This document shows positions 16,974 to 25,850 of a stretch of DNA of 64,000 bases, piece by piece. The DNA comes from JANPIX01 sp031425195 (lineage in GTDB: Bacteria > Pseudomonadota > Alphaproteobacteria > Rhodobacterales > Rhodobacteraceae). Positions within the stretch are counted from its first letter, which is position 1. Each line of letters opens with the position of its first letter. The notes beneath the pieces are model-generated. The model was not told the origin of the DNA and ran no database searches. It saw only the letters and a list, made by a program, of their open reading frames with translations. Position numbers and translations under genes: made by a program. Location: positions 20,046 to 84,045 of the forward strand of contig JANPIX010000010.1 in assembly GCA_031425195.1 (NCBI GenBank), read 5' to 3'.

Positions 16974-18248
16974 ATGCCGCCAACGCGAAAGTCTGGCAAT
17001 GAACAGATCAAAACTGGCTGCGGCCCGCTGATCCCACCACTGGCCGAATCGCTGCGCCCGTTGCGGCAGCAGGTGTTCGAACGTGTTCGTGCGGCGGGGC
17101 TCATTCCCCGCGTGCAGGTGGCAAAGGAACTTGGGGTCAGCCCAGCCTCGGTCACCACGCTCACGCAGGAACTGATCGAAGCCGGATTGATAGAAGAGGT
17201 CGCAACGTCGCGCGATGGTGATCAGGGGCGCGGCCGGCCTGCGGTGGCGCTTGGCGTCCGTGCCGATGCGCATCGGGTGTGCGGTTTAAAGGTGTCGGAT
17301 CAGAACCTGTCCGCTGTGATCACGGATTTTGCCGGCAATCATCTGGCCAACCATTCGGTCGACCGCAGGCCCGCCGCTGAAAGCCCGGATGACGTCGTCA
17401 ATCTGATCGAGGCGTTGATTGATGCGGTCACGCAAAAGGCGAACATGGCCCGCAGTGACCTGTCTGCTGTCGGGATCGCCATCCCTGGCTATATCGAAAG
17501 TGCGGCAGGCCGGGTGATCTGGTCGTCCGTGCTGTCTGAACGCAATGTCCCGCTGGCGGCGCTCGCGTCGGCCCGGATCGGGCTTCCCGTCTATATCGAC
17601 AACGACGCCAATCTTTGCGCCATGGCCGAACTTTGGTTCGGCGCTGGCCGGGGACGGTCTGATTTTGCGGTCGTTACCATCGAACACGGGCTGGGCATGG
17701 GGTTGGTCCTGAACCACCGTCTGTATCGCGGCGCACGGGGCTTGGGCATGGAGCTTGGACATACCAAGGCGCAGTTGGACGGTGCGCTTTGCCGATGTGG
17801 ACAGCGCGGCTGTCTGGAGGCTTATGTCGCCGATTACGCCTTGGCGCGCGAGGCGACGGTTGCGCTTAACCTGACGCACCGTGACGGGCAGTCGATGAAG
17901 GTTCTGCTGGAAAGTCTGTATGACCACGCAAAGGCAGGCAATGCTGCCGCCCGGTCGATCTTTCGGCGCGCAGGGCGGTATCTGGCGGTCGGTCTGTCCA
18001 ACGTTGTGAACCTGTTCGATCCCGCCCTTATCATCCTGTCGGGTGAACGGATGCGCTTTGACTACCTTTATGCCAACGAAACGCTGGCCGAGATGGAAAA
18101 CATGGCCATCGCCACTGGCCGCCCCTTGCCCAAGATCGAAATTCACGCCTGGGGCGATCTGCTGTGGGCACACGGCGCGGCAGCGCTCGCGCTCAGCGAA
18201 GTGAGCGAGGGGCTGCTGTCATCGGCGCGTGATATCGCGGCGCAGTGA
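16974..18248 (+). CDS. xylR: ROK-family transcriptional regulator of the xylose operon
   Basis: Predicted repressor that senses xylose or a related sugar. The 424 residues have an N-terminal winged helix (FERVRAAGLIPRVQVAKELGVSPASVTTLTQELIEAGLI) and a ROK sugar-kinase-like domain. The latter includes the DNDANL segment, EHGLGMG and the zinc signature CRCGQRGCLEAY. The ATG at 16974 is preferred over an upstream TTG (16878), which overlaps the promoter repeat. Divergence from xylF supports the regulatory role. The symbol follows usage for ROK-type XylR; it is unrelated to the AraC-type E. coli XylR. A 6-bp GC hairpin without a T-run follows the stop (18254-18269). Confidence 0.88.
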   Translation: MPPTRKSGNEQIKTGCGPLIPPLAESLRPLRQQVFERVRAAGLIPRVQVAKELGVSPASVTTLTQELIEAGLIEEVATSRDGDQGRGRPAVALGVRADAHRVCGLKVSDQNLSAVITDFAGNHLANHSVDRRPAAESPDDVVNLIEALIDAVTQKANMARSDLSAVGIAIPGYIESAAGRVIWSSVLSERNVPLAALASARIGLPVYIDNDANLCAMAELWFGAGRGRSDFAVVTIEHGLGMGLVLNHRLYRGARGLGMELGHTKAQLDGALCRCGQRGCLEAYVADYALAREATVALNLTHRDGQSMKVLLESLYDHAKAGNAAARSIFRRAGRYLAVGLSNVVNLFDPALIILSGERMRFDYLYANETLAEMENMAIATGRPLPKIEIHAWGDLLWAHGAAALALSEVSEGLLSSARDIAAQ

Positions 18249-18359
18249 ACAGACGGCGGAACACCGCCGCTGCGCTGATCCCGGAACCATTCTCCGTCTT
18301 GTGCGTTGCCGGTTGCGCCCGGTGCTGCAATAGTCGCGAGGTGAATCGGGGGACGTGAT

Positions 18360-20168
18360 GTGGCGCTGAAAACGGTCTTGAAAACGGCGGTTGCGACAGC
18401 TTTTTGCGCGATCACCGCATTGCCGGGACAGGCTTTCGATGCTGTCGATTTCCGCGTTACAGGTGCCCCCGCGGCGTTGGAACGCACCTTGCGCGAATCG
18501 TCCGCCTTGCTTGGGGCCGTGCGGGAAGAAACCACCGAGCCACAAGATTTGTTTTCGGCAGCACTTGCGGAATACGGGCGTCTCGTGGGTGCTCTTTACT
18601 CCGAAGGATACTATTCGCCCGTCGTCAACGTCCTGATCGACGGGCGCGAGGCAGCTGGCATACCGCCCGTTGATGCGCCGACCAAGATCGGTGCGATACA
18701 GGTGCTCGTCCAACCCGGCCCGGCCTTCCAGTTCGGTCAGGCCCGCGTGGCACCGCTGACGCCGGACACGACGCTGCCACCCGGTTTCGCCGTTGGAGAG
18801 CCCGCCCGAAGTGGTCTTGTACAGGACGCTGTCGCCGCAGGGATCAAGGGTTGGCGCGATGCCGGGCATGCCAAAGCCGCGACCGCCGACGAATCCATCG
18901 TGGCCGACCACGCAACGAACAGGCTGGCGGCAAATATCACCTTGAACCCCGGCCCACGTCTGCGTTTTGGCGATCTGCGCATCGAAGGCGCGGAACGCAT
19001 GCGCGAAAGCCGTATCCGCGCGATAGCAGGCCTGCCGGTCGGGCGTGTCTTCGACCCTGATGACCTGGAGCGAAGTGCCGAACGTCTTCGTCGCACCGGC
19101 GTCTTCAAATCCATCAGCCTGACCGAGGATGAAACCATCACCGACCCCGATCTTCTGGGCATCACCGCCACGCTGGTCGAGGAAAAACGGCGGCGTTACA
19201 GTTTTGGCGCGGAATTGGCCAGCCTTGACGGTGTGACGCTGTCGGGCGAATGGATTCACCGCAACCTTTTCGGTGGCGCGGAACGCCTTACTGTCGATGG
19301 CGAGGTGACCAATATCGGCGCGCAGCAAAGCGGAGTTGATTACGTCCTTGGTGTAACACTGGACCGCCCTGCGACCTTTCGCGCCGACACAACGCTAAGT
19401 TTCAACATCGACGCTGAAAGCCTGGATGAGGAAGATTACACAACAACGCTTGGCCGCATCGGCGCAACACTGTCGCGTGATTTTACGGATACCCTGACGG
19501 GTCGCATCGGGCTGGAATACACCAACGGCAGTTTTACCGATGAAACTGGCACTTTCAACTTTCAACAGGTCTCGCTGCCCATCGGTCTGACGCTGGACCG
19601 CAGGGACGATCCGCTCAACGCCGCAAAAGGCTATTATATCGATGCAGAACTGATGCCATTTCAGGGGCTTGGCGACAGCGCCTCTGGCACTCGGGTCAAA
19701 CTGGACGCCCGTGCCTATCGCGGCTTTGGCACCACACGCAAAGTGGTAATCGCGGGAAGGGTACAAGCGGGCGCGATATTTGGGGCCGACATTGCCACGA
19801 CCCCGCGTGACTATCTGTTCTATTCCGGTGGCGGCGGCACGGTGCGGGGACAGCCCTATCAATCGCTTGGCGTTGCTGTCGTGGAAGAAGGCGGCGAATT
19901 GGTGGAAACCGGCGGTACCGCCTTTGTCGGCGGGTCGGTTGAACTGCGCGCCATGGTCACAGACACAATCGGGGTCGTGGGGTTTGTGGACGTGGGTCAG
20001 GTAAGCGCGCTTGATTTCAACGGGTCTGACGGGTTTCACGCGGGCGCGGGCATCGGGGTGCGCTATGCAACCGGGTTTGGGCCGATCCGGCTTGATGTGG
20101 CCACCCCGGTTGCGGGCGACACGGGCGATGGCGTGCAGATTTACGTCGGCATCGGGCAGTCATTCTGA
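18360..20168 (+). CDS. tamA: Outer-membrane assembly protein TamA (BamA/Omp85 family)
   Basis: Outer-membrane half of the translocation and assembly module. The 602-residue product starts at GTG behind GGGGGA and has a signal peptide (to about residue 26, FCAITALPGQAFD). POTRA-like domains follow (PGPRLRFGDLRIEGAERMRESRIRAIAGLPVGR). The C-terminal half is a 16-strand surface-antigen barrel with the RGQPYQSLGV lid-lock loop and a terminal aromatic (IGQSF). It overlaps tamB by one base (TGATG), so the two are made together. Confidence 0.92.
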   Translation: MALKTVLKTAVATAFCAITALPGQAFDAVDFRVTGAPAALERTLRESSALLGAVREETTEPQDLFSAALAEYGRLVGALYSEGYYSPVVNVLIDGREAAGIPPVDAPTKIGAIQVLVQPGPAFQFGQARVAPLTPDTTLPPGFAVGEPARSGLVQDAVAAGIKGWRDAGHAKAATADESIVADHATNRLAANITLNPGPRLRFGDLRIEGAERMRESRIRAIAGLPVGRVFDPDDLERSAERLRRTGVFKSISLTEDETITDPDLLGITATLVEEKRRRYSFGAELASLDGVTLSGEWIHRNLFGGAERLTVDGEVTNIGAQQSGVDYVLGVTLDRPATFRADTTLSFNIDAESLDEEDYTTTLGRIGATLSRDFTDTLTGRIGLEYTNGSFTDETGTFNFQQVSLPIGLTLDRRDDPLNAAKGYYIDAELMPFQGLGDSASGTRVKLDARAYRGFGTTRKVVIAGRVQAGAIFGADIATTPRDYLFYSGGGGTVRGQPYQSLGVAVVEEGGELVETGGTAFVGGSVELRAMVTDTIGVVGFVDVGQVSALDFNGSDGFHAGAGIGVRYATGFGPIRLDVATPVAGDTGDGVQIYVGIGQSF

Positions 20169-23100
20169 TGCGGTGGATCGTTGTTCCTCTGTATCTGCTT
20201 CCCGCTGTTGCTCTGGCCCAAACAGATGACCGCAGTTTTCTGACGGCCTTTCTGGAAGAACGCCTGTCAGACGCAGGCCGAACCGTAACGGTCACCGGGT
20301 TTGCAGGTGCGCTGTCATCGCGCGCGACGATACAGGAACTGACGATTGCCGACGCGCAGGGCATCTGGATCACCCTGCGCGGGGTGACACTTGACTGGAC
20401 GCGTTCGGCGCTGCTGTCCGGGAACCTTTCCGTCAACACACTGACGGCCGACGAAATCATTCTCGACCGCCCGCCGGTGACGGACGATGGCCTTCCATCG
20501 CCAGAGGCGCGAGGGTTTGCCCTGCCCGAACTGCCGGTATCGATCAACATCGGGACCATCGGCGCGGACCGCATTGTCGTGGGCGAGGCGGTGTTCGGCA
20601 CTGCCATCGAAGGGCGGCTTGACGCGTCAATGTCGCTTGCCGGGGGCGAGGGCACGGCGCGGGTTCTTCTTGAACGAACGGATGACGGCCCCGATGGCCA
20701 GATCAGCCTGGACGCAAGCTATGCCAACGCCACGCAGGCGCTTTCCGTCAACCTGAACGCGGTCGAGGCACAGGGTGGTATCGCGGGCCGCCTGTTGGGG
20801 ATTCCGGGCGATCCGTCGCTTGATCTTTCCATCGTGGGCGACGGCACCTTGGCCGATTTTGACGCCGAAATCGGCCTCGCGTCAGATGGGGCTGACCGAC
20901 TGAACGGGCAAGTACGCCTTTCGCAGTCAGATGCCGGCGCGCAAGCGTTTGTCGCCGATCTGCGCGGCGACATCGCACCCCTGTTTCTGCCTCAGTATGC
21001 CGAATTCTTCGGCCCCGAAGTCACCCTGCAAACGCAGGGCACGACACGCGTCGGTGGCGGGCTTGATCTGCGCGCCCTGAAGATTTCCACCCAGTCGCTG
21101 CAACTCGACGGGTCGGTTGTGACGGATGCGGGCGGTCTGCCCGAAAAGTTCAGCCTGATCGGGTCCCTTGCTGCACCGGACGGGTCACCGGTGCTCCTTC
21201 CTGTGGCGAACCAGCCTGATACACGCGTCGATAGCGCGAACCTTGCCCTGACCTATGATCGATCGGTCGACAATGGCTGGTCGCTCGACGCGCAGATTGC
21301 CGGGTTTGAAAGTGCCAGCCTGTCGATGGCCGCCACGACACTTGAAGGGTCGGGTCGTATTACGCGGGCCCAAGGCGACGTCGGACCGGTCGTTGGCGGC
21401 AATGTTCGCTTCGCGGCCACGTCTGTTGTTCCCGCGGATCCCGCGCTTGGCCAGGCGCTGGGCGATGCGATCAACGGCAATGCAACGTTCTTCTGGGAAC
21501 AGGGCAATCCGCTCCGCCTGCCGCGATTGGCGGTTACGGGGGATGATTATGGCATCGAGGCCAAGGGCGTGATCGGTGGCTTTATTCAGGGATTCCCCCT
21601 GTCGGGAAGTGCGACGCTGCGGGCCGATGATTTGTCCCGCTTTGCGACGCTGGCCGACCGGCCGCTTGCTGGCCGCGCCACAGGCGATATTCGCGGCGGG
21701 GGGACAATTCTTGCCGGAAGTTTTGACATGCAGGCCGCCCTTCTGACCCAGAACCTCGCCGTCGGCATCGCCGAAGCGGATAATCTTCTGAAAGGCGCAT
21801 CGACCATCAATCTGTCTGTCATGCGTGATGAAACGGGCACTCTTTTGCGGGAACTCACAGTCAAGGCCGCCACACTTTCGATGAAAGCACAGGGCCGCTT
21901 GGCAACAGCGGGCAATGACCTGACGGCGGACGTCGATTTCGCCGATCTTTCCGCGCTGGGCGGGCGGTATCAGGGCAGTCTGAAGGGTCAGGCGGCCCTG
22001 ACCGGCACTTTTGAACAGGCCAACATCACCCTGAATGCCGATGGAAACGGGCTTGCCATAGGGCAGCCGCGCGTTGACGCCCTGCTGCAAGGGCCGTCAC
22101 GGCTGACAATTGATGCTGTTGCGACCCAGGGGCAGATTGACCTGCGCGATTTTCGAATCACGGCGGCGACGATGGAGGCCACCGCACAGGGCCAACTGTC
22201 AGCCAGCAACAGCGACGTCGAAGCCAAGCTCGCGGTAACTGATCTTGCCGCCCTTGGCGGGGGTTTTGGCGGATCGATCACAACTTCGGCTATGTTCCAG
22301 GGCGGGATGGCGAACGGTCGGCTGCAAATGGACGGGAATGGCAACAACCTGTCTCTTGGCATTCCGCAGATTGACCGTTTGCTGCAGGGTGCAACAGACA
22401 TTGCGGCCAATCTGGTCGTTCGCGACGGGATTGCGCGGGTTGAGGATGCACGCCTGACGAACCCGCAACTTCGGGCATCAGCCTCGGGCACGGCAGAACT
22501 GCTCGCCATTGACGCGCGGCTCGGCAATCTTGCGGTGGTGCTTCCCGATTTCCCCGGGCCGGTCACGGTGTCGGGTACAGCCGCAGCGACGGGCGCGGAT
22601 TATCAGGTAAACCTCACGGGAACCGGCCCGGGCCAGATTGCGGCGCGTGTCGCCGGCACGGTCGCCACGAATTTCCAGACTGCCAATCTGACCATCGGTG
22701 GTTCGGCGCAGGCGGGGCTTGCCGACGTGTTTCTGCGACCGCGCAGCATCAATGGCCCTGTTCGGTTTGATCTTCGCCTGCAAGGACCTTTGGCCTTGTC
22801 GGCGCTGTCGGGGCGCGCTTCGCTGGCTGGGGGCCGGTTTTCCGACCCGGGCCTGCCGTTCTCGCTTCAGGATGTGACTGCCACAGCCGATCTGTCGGGC
22901 GGCAGGGCGCAGACGACGTTCAGCACGGCCCTGACAACGGGGGGCAGGGTCGAAGGCGGCGGATCGGTCGGACTGTCGGCCCCCTATCCTACCAACCTGA
23001 CAGCGACATTGACTCAGGTCATTGCGCGTGATCCGCGGCTTTATGAGACGCGGATGAACGGTGACGTGGCAATCAACGGCGGCCTTACCGCCGGTGCCAT

Positions 23101-23977
23101 TATCAGCGGCAACCTCACGCTGAATGAAACCGAACTGCGCGTGCCGTCAACCGGTCTTGGCGCGAACGGATTGCTGCCCACGCTGCAACACACAGCCGAA
23201 CCACCCGATGTCCGGGAAACCCGCGTGCGCGCCGGGCTGATCCAAGGCGGGGGTACTGGCGCGGGGCGCACCGCCGCCCAACCCTTTGGCCTTGATCTGC
23301 TGATTTCTGCCCCTGCGCGTGTTTTCGTTCGCGGACGGGGGCTTGATGCAGAATTGGGTGGGGAATTGCGACTGGGCGGTACCACTGCAAATGTGCAGCC
23401 CATTGGCGGCTTTGATCTCATCCGGGGCAGACTGGACATTCTTGGCAAGAGGCTTGTCCTGTCGCAGGCCCGGTTGCAACTTGAAGGCAATTTCGATCCG
23501 CGCCTTGACGTGCTTGCATCCACCGAAAGCGACGGCATCACAAGTTCGGTCCAGATTTCCGGTCTGGCGAGCGCGCCTGACGTCAGCTTTGTTTCATCCC
23601 CCGAACTGCCCGAGGAGGAGGTTCTGTCGCGCCTTTTGTTTGGACGCGGCCTGACGCAGCTTTCACCGCTTCAGGCGGTCCAGCTTGCAGGTGCCGTGGC
23701 CACCCTTGCCGGCCGCGGGGGCATCGGGATCATTGGTCGCTTGCGGCAGGGTATCGGGCTTGATGATCTGGACTTCGAATCGTCCGAAGAAGGTGGCACC
23801 AGTGTCACCGTCGGGAAATACCTGTCGCGAAACCTGTATACCGAAGTGATCGTGGGCGATGACGGGAAAAGCGAAATACAGTTGAATCTTGATGTGACCG
23901 ATAGTGTCACAGTGCGCGGCAGGGTTGGTGACGACGGCAACACGGGCCTGGGTGTGTTCCTCGAAAAAGACTACTGA
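20168..23977 (+). CDS. tamB: Translocation and assembly module protein TamB
   Basis: Very long periplasm-spanning protein anchored in the inner membrane that works with TamA; AsmA-like proteins of this kind are thought to move phospholipids to the outer membrane. The 1269 residues start with a hydrophobic anchor or signal (MRWIVVPLYLLPAVALA). Most of the length is repetitive beta-rich sequence with recurring GNDLTADVDFADLSALGG-like units. The conserved DUF490 domain is at the C terminus (ISGLASAPDVSFVSSPELPEEEVLSRLLFGRG). Its last 7 bases overlap the convergent downstream gene. Confidence 0.94.
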   Translation: MRWIVVPLYLLPAVALAQTDDRSFLTAFLEERLSDAGRTVTVTGFAGALSSRATIQELTIADAQGIWITLRGVTLDWTRSALLSGNLSVNTLTADEIILDRPPVTDDGLPSPEARGFALPELPVSINIGTIGADRIVVGEAVFGTAIEGRLDASMSLAGGEGTARVLLERTDDGPDGQISLDASYANATQALSVNLNAVEAQGGIAGRLLGIPGDPSLDLSIVGDGTLADFDAEIGLASDGADRLNGQVRLSQSDAGAQAFVADLRGDIAPLFLPQYAEFFGPEVTLQTQGTTRVGGGLDLRALKISTQSLQLDGSVVTDAGGLPEKFSLIGSLAAPDGSPVLLPVANQPDTRVDSANLALTYDRSVDNGWSLDAQIAGFESASLSMAATTLEGSGRITRAQGDVGPVVGGNVRFAATSVVPADPALGQALGDAINGNATFFWEQGNPLRLPRLAVTGDDYGIEAKGVIGGFIQGFPLSGSATLRADDLSRFATLADRPLAGRATGDIRGGGTILAGSFDMQAALLTQNLAVGIAEADNLLKGASTINLSVMRDETGTLLRELTVKAATLSMKAQGRLATAGNDLTADVDFADLSALGGRYQGSLKGQAALTGTFEQANITLNADGNGLAIGQPRVDALLQGPSRLTIDAVATQGQIDLRDFRITAATMEATAQGQLSASNSDVEAKLAVTDLAALGGGFGGSITTSAMFQGGMANGRLQMDGNGNNLSLGIPQIDRLLQGATDIAANLVVRDGIARVEDARLTNPQLRASASGTAELLAIDARLGNLAVVLPDFPGPVTVSGTAAATGADYQVNLTGTGPGQIAARVAGTVATNFQTANLTIGGSAQAGLADVFLRPRSINGPVRFDLRLQGPLALSALSGRASLAGGRFSDPGLPFSLQDVTATADLSGGRAQTTFSTALTTGGRVEGGGSVGLSAPYPTNLTATLTQVIARDPRLYETRMNGDVAINGGLTAGAIISGNLTLNETELRVPSTGLGANGLLPTLQHTAEPPDVRETRVRAGLIQGGGTGAGRTAAQPFGLDLLISAPARVFVRGRGLDAELGGELRLGGTTANVQPIGGFDLIRGRLDILGKRLVLSQARLQLEGNFDPRLDVLASTESDGITSSVQISGLASAPDVSFVSSPELPEEEVLSRLLFGRGLTQLSPLQAVQLAGAVATLAGRGGIGIIGRLRQGIGLDDLDFESSEEGGTSVTVGKYLSRNLYTEVIVGDDGKSEIQLNLDVTDSVTVRGRVGDDGNTGLGVFLEKDY

Positions 23978-24786
23978 ATCTTGCGCCGGGCTGCCCGCTC
24001 CGCGTCAACGGCGGCCCCCAGCAGCACCGCATAGGCGCTGAAGTAGAACCACATCATCAATGCGGCCACGGCCCCGATCGAACCGTATACCTTGTTGTAA
24101 CTGGTAAAGTTGGTCAGATAGATCGCAAACCCGCGCGAGGCCAGCAGCCATAAAAACAAGGCAACGATCAGCCCCGGCGTAAAGAACGAAATCGGCTCGG
24201 GCGTTGTCCGGTTCGGCCCAAACCGATAGGCGGTGGCCAGCCCCACAATGGCCAGAACCAACCCCAGCAAAATGTTCGCCGCTTGCAGGGCAATGGCTGC
24301 AAACGCACCCAGTGGGACATGGGCAAGCGCCACAGGTACGATAACGGCAAGCAAAAGTGCAAGGATGGTGATCCCAACCAGCGCCATCGTCAAAAGCATC
24401 GACAATACTTCATGCAGAAAGCCGCCTCGATCCGGCAGGTGATGAACCGCATTCAGCCCGCTTACCAGCGCCGAGGTGCCCGCTCGCGCCGACCACAAGG
24501 CCAGCAACGTGGATATCAGGGTGGTCCAGCCAAGCCCTGGGGTGCTTGCATCCACAAGGGCCTGAACCTGATCCGCAAACAGCGTGAACGCCTCAGGCGG
24601 CAGCACGTCTTTCAAGGGGTCGATCTGTTGGCGCACAAAACCGGGATCGGACGCTACGCCCCAGATCGCAATGATCACCGCCGCGCCGGGGAACAAAGCC
24701 AGAAAGCCAAAGAACGCGACACTGGCCGCAGCCATGCTCAATTTGGCCGTTTGAATACGAAGCATATACCGGGAGTAAAGCGACAC
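23971..24786 (-). CDS. YihY/UPF0761-family inner-membrane protein
   Basis: Integral membrane protein of a family once called ribonuclease BN; that activity is now assigned elsewhere and the function is unknown. About 271 residues with six membrane segments. Conserved parts include AAASVAFFGFLALFPGAAVIIAIWG at the first segment, WTTLISTLLALWSARAGTSAL, and KVYGSIGAVAALMMWFYFSAYAVLLGA near the C terminus. Candidate starts are TTG 24807, GTG 24786 and ATG 24765; none has a strong ribosome site, and GTG 24786 follows CGGAA. It converges with tamB and overlaps it by 7 bases. Confidence 0.85.
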   Translation of the reverse strand: MSLYSRYMLRIQTAKLSMAAASVAFFGFLALFPGAAVIIAIWGVASDPGFVRQQIDPLKDVLPPEAFTLFADQVQALVDASTPGLGWTTLISTLLALWSARAGTSALVSGLNAVHHLPDRGGFLHEVLSMLLTMALVGITILALLLAVIVPVALAHVPLGAFAAIALQAANILLGLVLAIVGLATAYRFGPNRTTPEPISFFTPGLIVALFLWLLASRGFAIYLTNFTSYNKVYGSIGAVAALMMWFYFSAYAVLLGAAVDAERAARRKIQ

Positions 24787-24842
24787 GCAGTTTCCGTTCG
24801 TTGGCAAAGATCAGATTGTCTGCTGGCCTAACCCCAAGAAAC

Positions 24843-24868
24843 AGAAAAGGGTCCGCAAAAGCGGACCC
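24843..24868 (-). terminator. Intrinsic terminator after the small exported protein
   Basis: Perfect 8-bp stem GGGTCCGC/GCGGACCC (24849-24856, 24861-24868) with a 4-base loop and TTTT on the minus strand. The plus strand has no T-run, so it acts for the gene at 24906-25103. Confidence 0.87.
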
Positions 24869-24905
24869 AATTCATACTGTCGACGATTGCCCGAAGGCAA
24901 ACGTA

Positions 24906-25103
24906 TCAGTGGCTGCCCGACTGGCCAACCAGAACGGCAACAACGCCGAGGCCCAGCAGCGGGAGCAGGATGCCGCCCGACGAGCCAGCAGCTTCTGCAA
25001 CAACCGGAACCGGCTCTTCCATAACAACAACTGGGCCGCCAGCGGTGGCGACAGTGACCGATGCGAGCAGTGCAGCAGCGGTAATAGCGACGATCTTTTT
25101 CAT
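24906..25103 (-). CDS. Small exported protein next to yjbF (unknown function)
   Basis: A 65-residue protein with a clear signal peptide (MKKIVAITAAALLASVTVATA), then a short acidic and Pro/Val stretch (VVVMEEPVPVVAEAAG). A Gly-rich hydrophobic tail (GGILLPLLGLGVVAVLVG) ends the chain and could insert in a membrane. A good ribosome site (GGAGAG) precedes the ATG and a strong terminator follows, so it is a real gene, probably well expressed. In enterobacteria a small exported protein (YjbE/GfcA) accompanies yjbF/yjbH; this may be the local counterpart by position, but the sequences are not clearly related. Confidence 0.75.
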   Translation of the reverse strand: MKKIVAITAAALLASVTVATAGGPVVVMEEPVPVVAEAAGSSGGILLPLLGLGVVAVLVGQSGSH

Positions 25104-25160
25104 TTTACTCTCCGTGACTTGAATTGATGGATTAACGTTCGGATACCATACAGGAACGCT

Positions 25161-25850
25161 CTATGGAAGCCCTAAGTTCCCAGCGTTGTCAATGACGCGA
25201 GATAGAACCAACGGACCCCATTCGATATTCAGTAACTGATTGGATTTGCGAAGCAAAGTGCCATTTTCAAACCAGTACTCGTTCGTGAAACTGCCTGAAT
25301 CTCCGGTGCACGCTTCTGCAACATGACGGGTCGTGTGTTGCCTCTCAACCACAGTAATCGTGGCAGGGCCCAGATTGGCCAGTGTGCAAGTGAAATCACG
25401 ACGCTGAGTCTGATCCGCACCATCCAGATAATAGTAAACCCGCTGCACTGTTCCGCTCCCGCTCGCCACCTGCGATATGGAAGGGACGACAGACTGCATG
25501 AGATCAGGTCCGAAACCGCGCGTTGCAACAACTATGCCCTGACGCAACGAAATGGTCTTGTCGTCAGCCGAGGCCCAGGTTTCGACATCACCGTTCACAG
25601 CGTTGGGCACAACAAATGTGAACGTGCCCCGGTTTGGTAATTCGGCCATGATCATCGGTGTCTTGAACTGTGCAAGACGGGCCCGCGTTGTTGGCGGGCC
25701 AGCGGCGGCTGGCTTGTCTTTCTTGCCAACGACCGCCTTGACGATTGTTCCCGTCAGCCGCGCCCCGGCCGTGGCGTCGCGGTCATTTCCGCATCCGGCA
25801 AGGGCCAGCGTGATCGCGGCGAAAACCGCAAGCGTTTTTGGCGCGATCAT
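25161..25850 (-). CDS. yjbF: YjbF/GfcB-family outer-membrane lipoprotein
   Basis: Exopolysaccharide-associated lipoprotein. The 229 residues start with a lipoprotein signal peptide ending in LALAGC (Cys20), so the mature protein is lipid-anchored. A beta-rich domain with repeated aromatic strands follows (RVYYYLDGADQTQRRDFTCTL). The ATG at 25850 overlaps the yjbH stop by 4 bases (ATGA); a GTG 18 bases upstream is possible but would add charged residues before the signal. YjbF and YjbH form a conserved pair linked to production or export of an extracellular polysaccharide. Confidence 0.88.
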   Translation of the reverse strand: MIAPKTLAVFAAITLALAGCGNDRDATAGARLTGTIVKAVVGKKDKPAAAGPPTTRARLAQFKTPMIMAELPNRGTFTFVVPNAVNGDVETWASADDKTISLRQGIVVATRGFGPDLMQSVVPSISQVASGSGTVQRVYYYLDGADQTQRRDFTCTLANLGPATITVVERQHTTRHVAEACTGDSGSFTNEYWFENGTLLRKSNQLLNIEWGPLVLSRVIDNAGNLGLP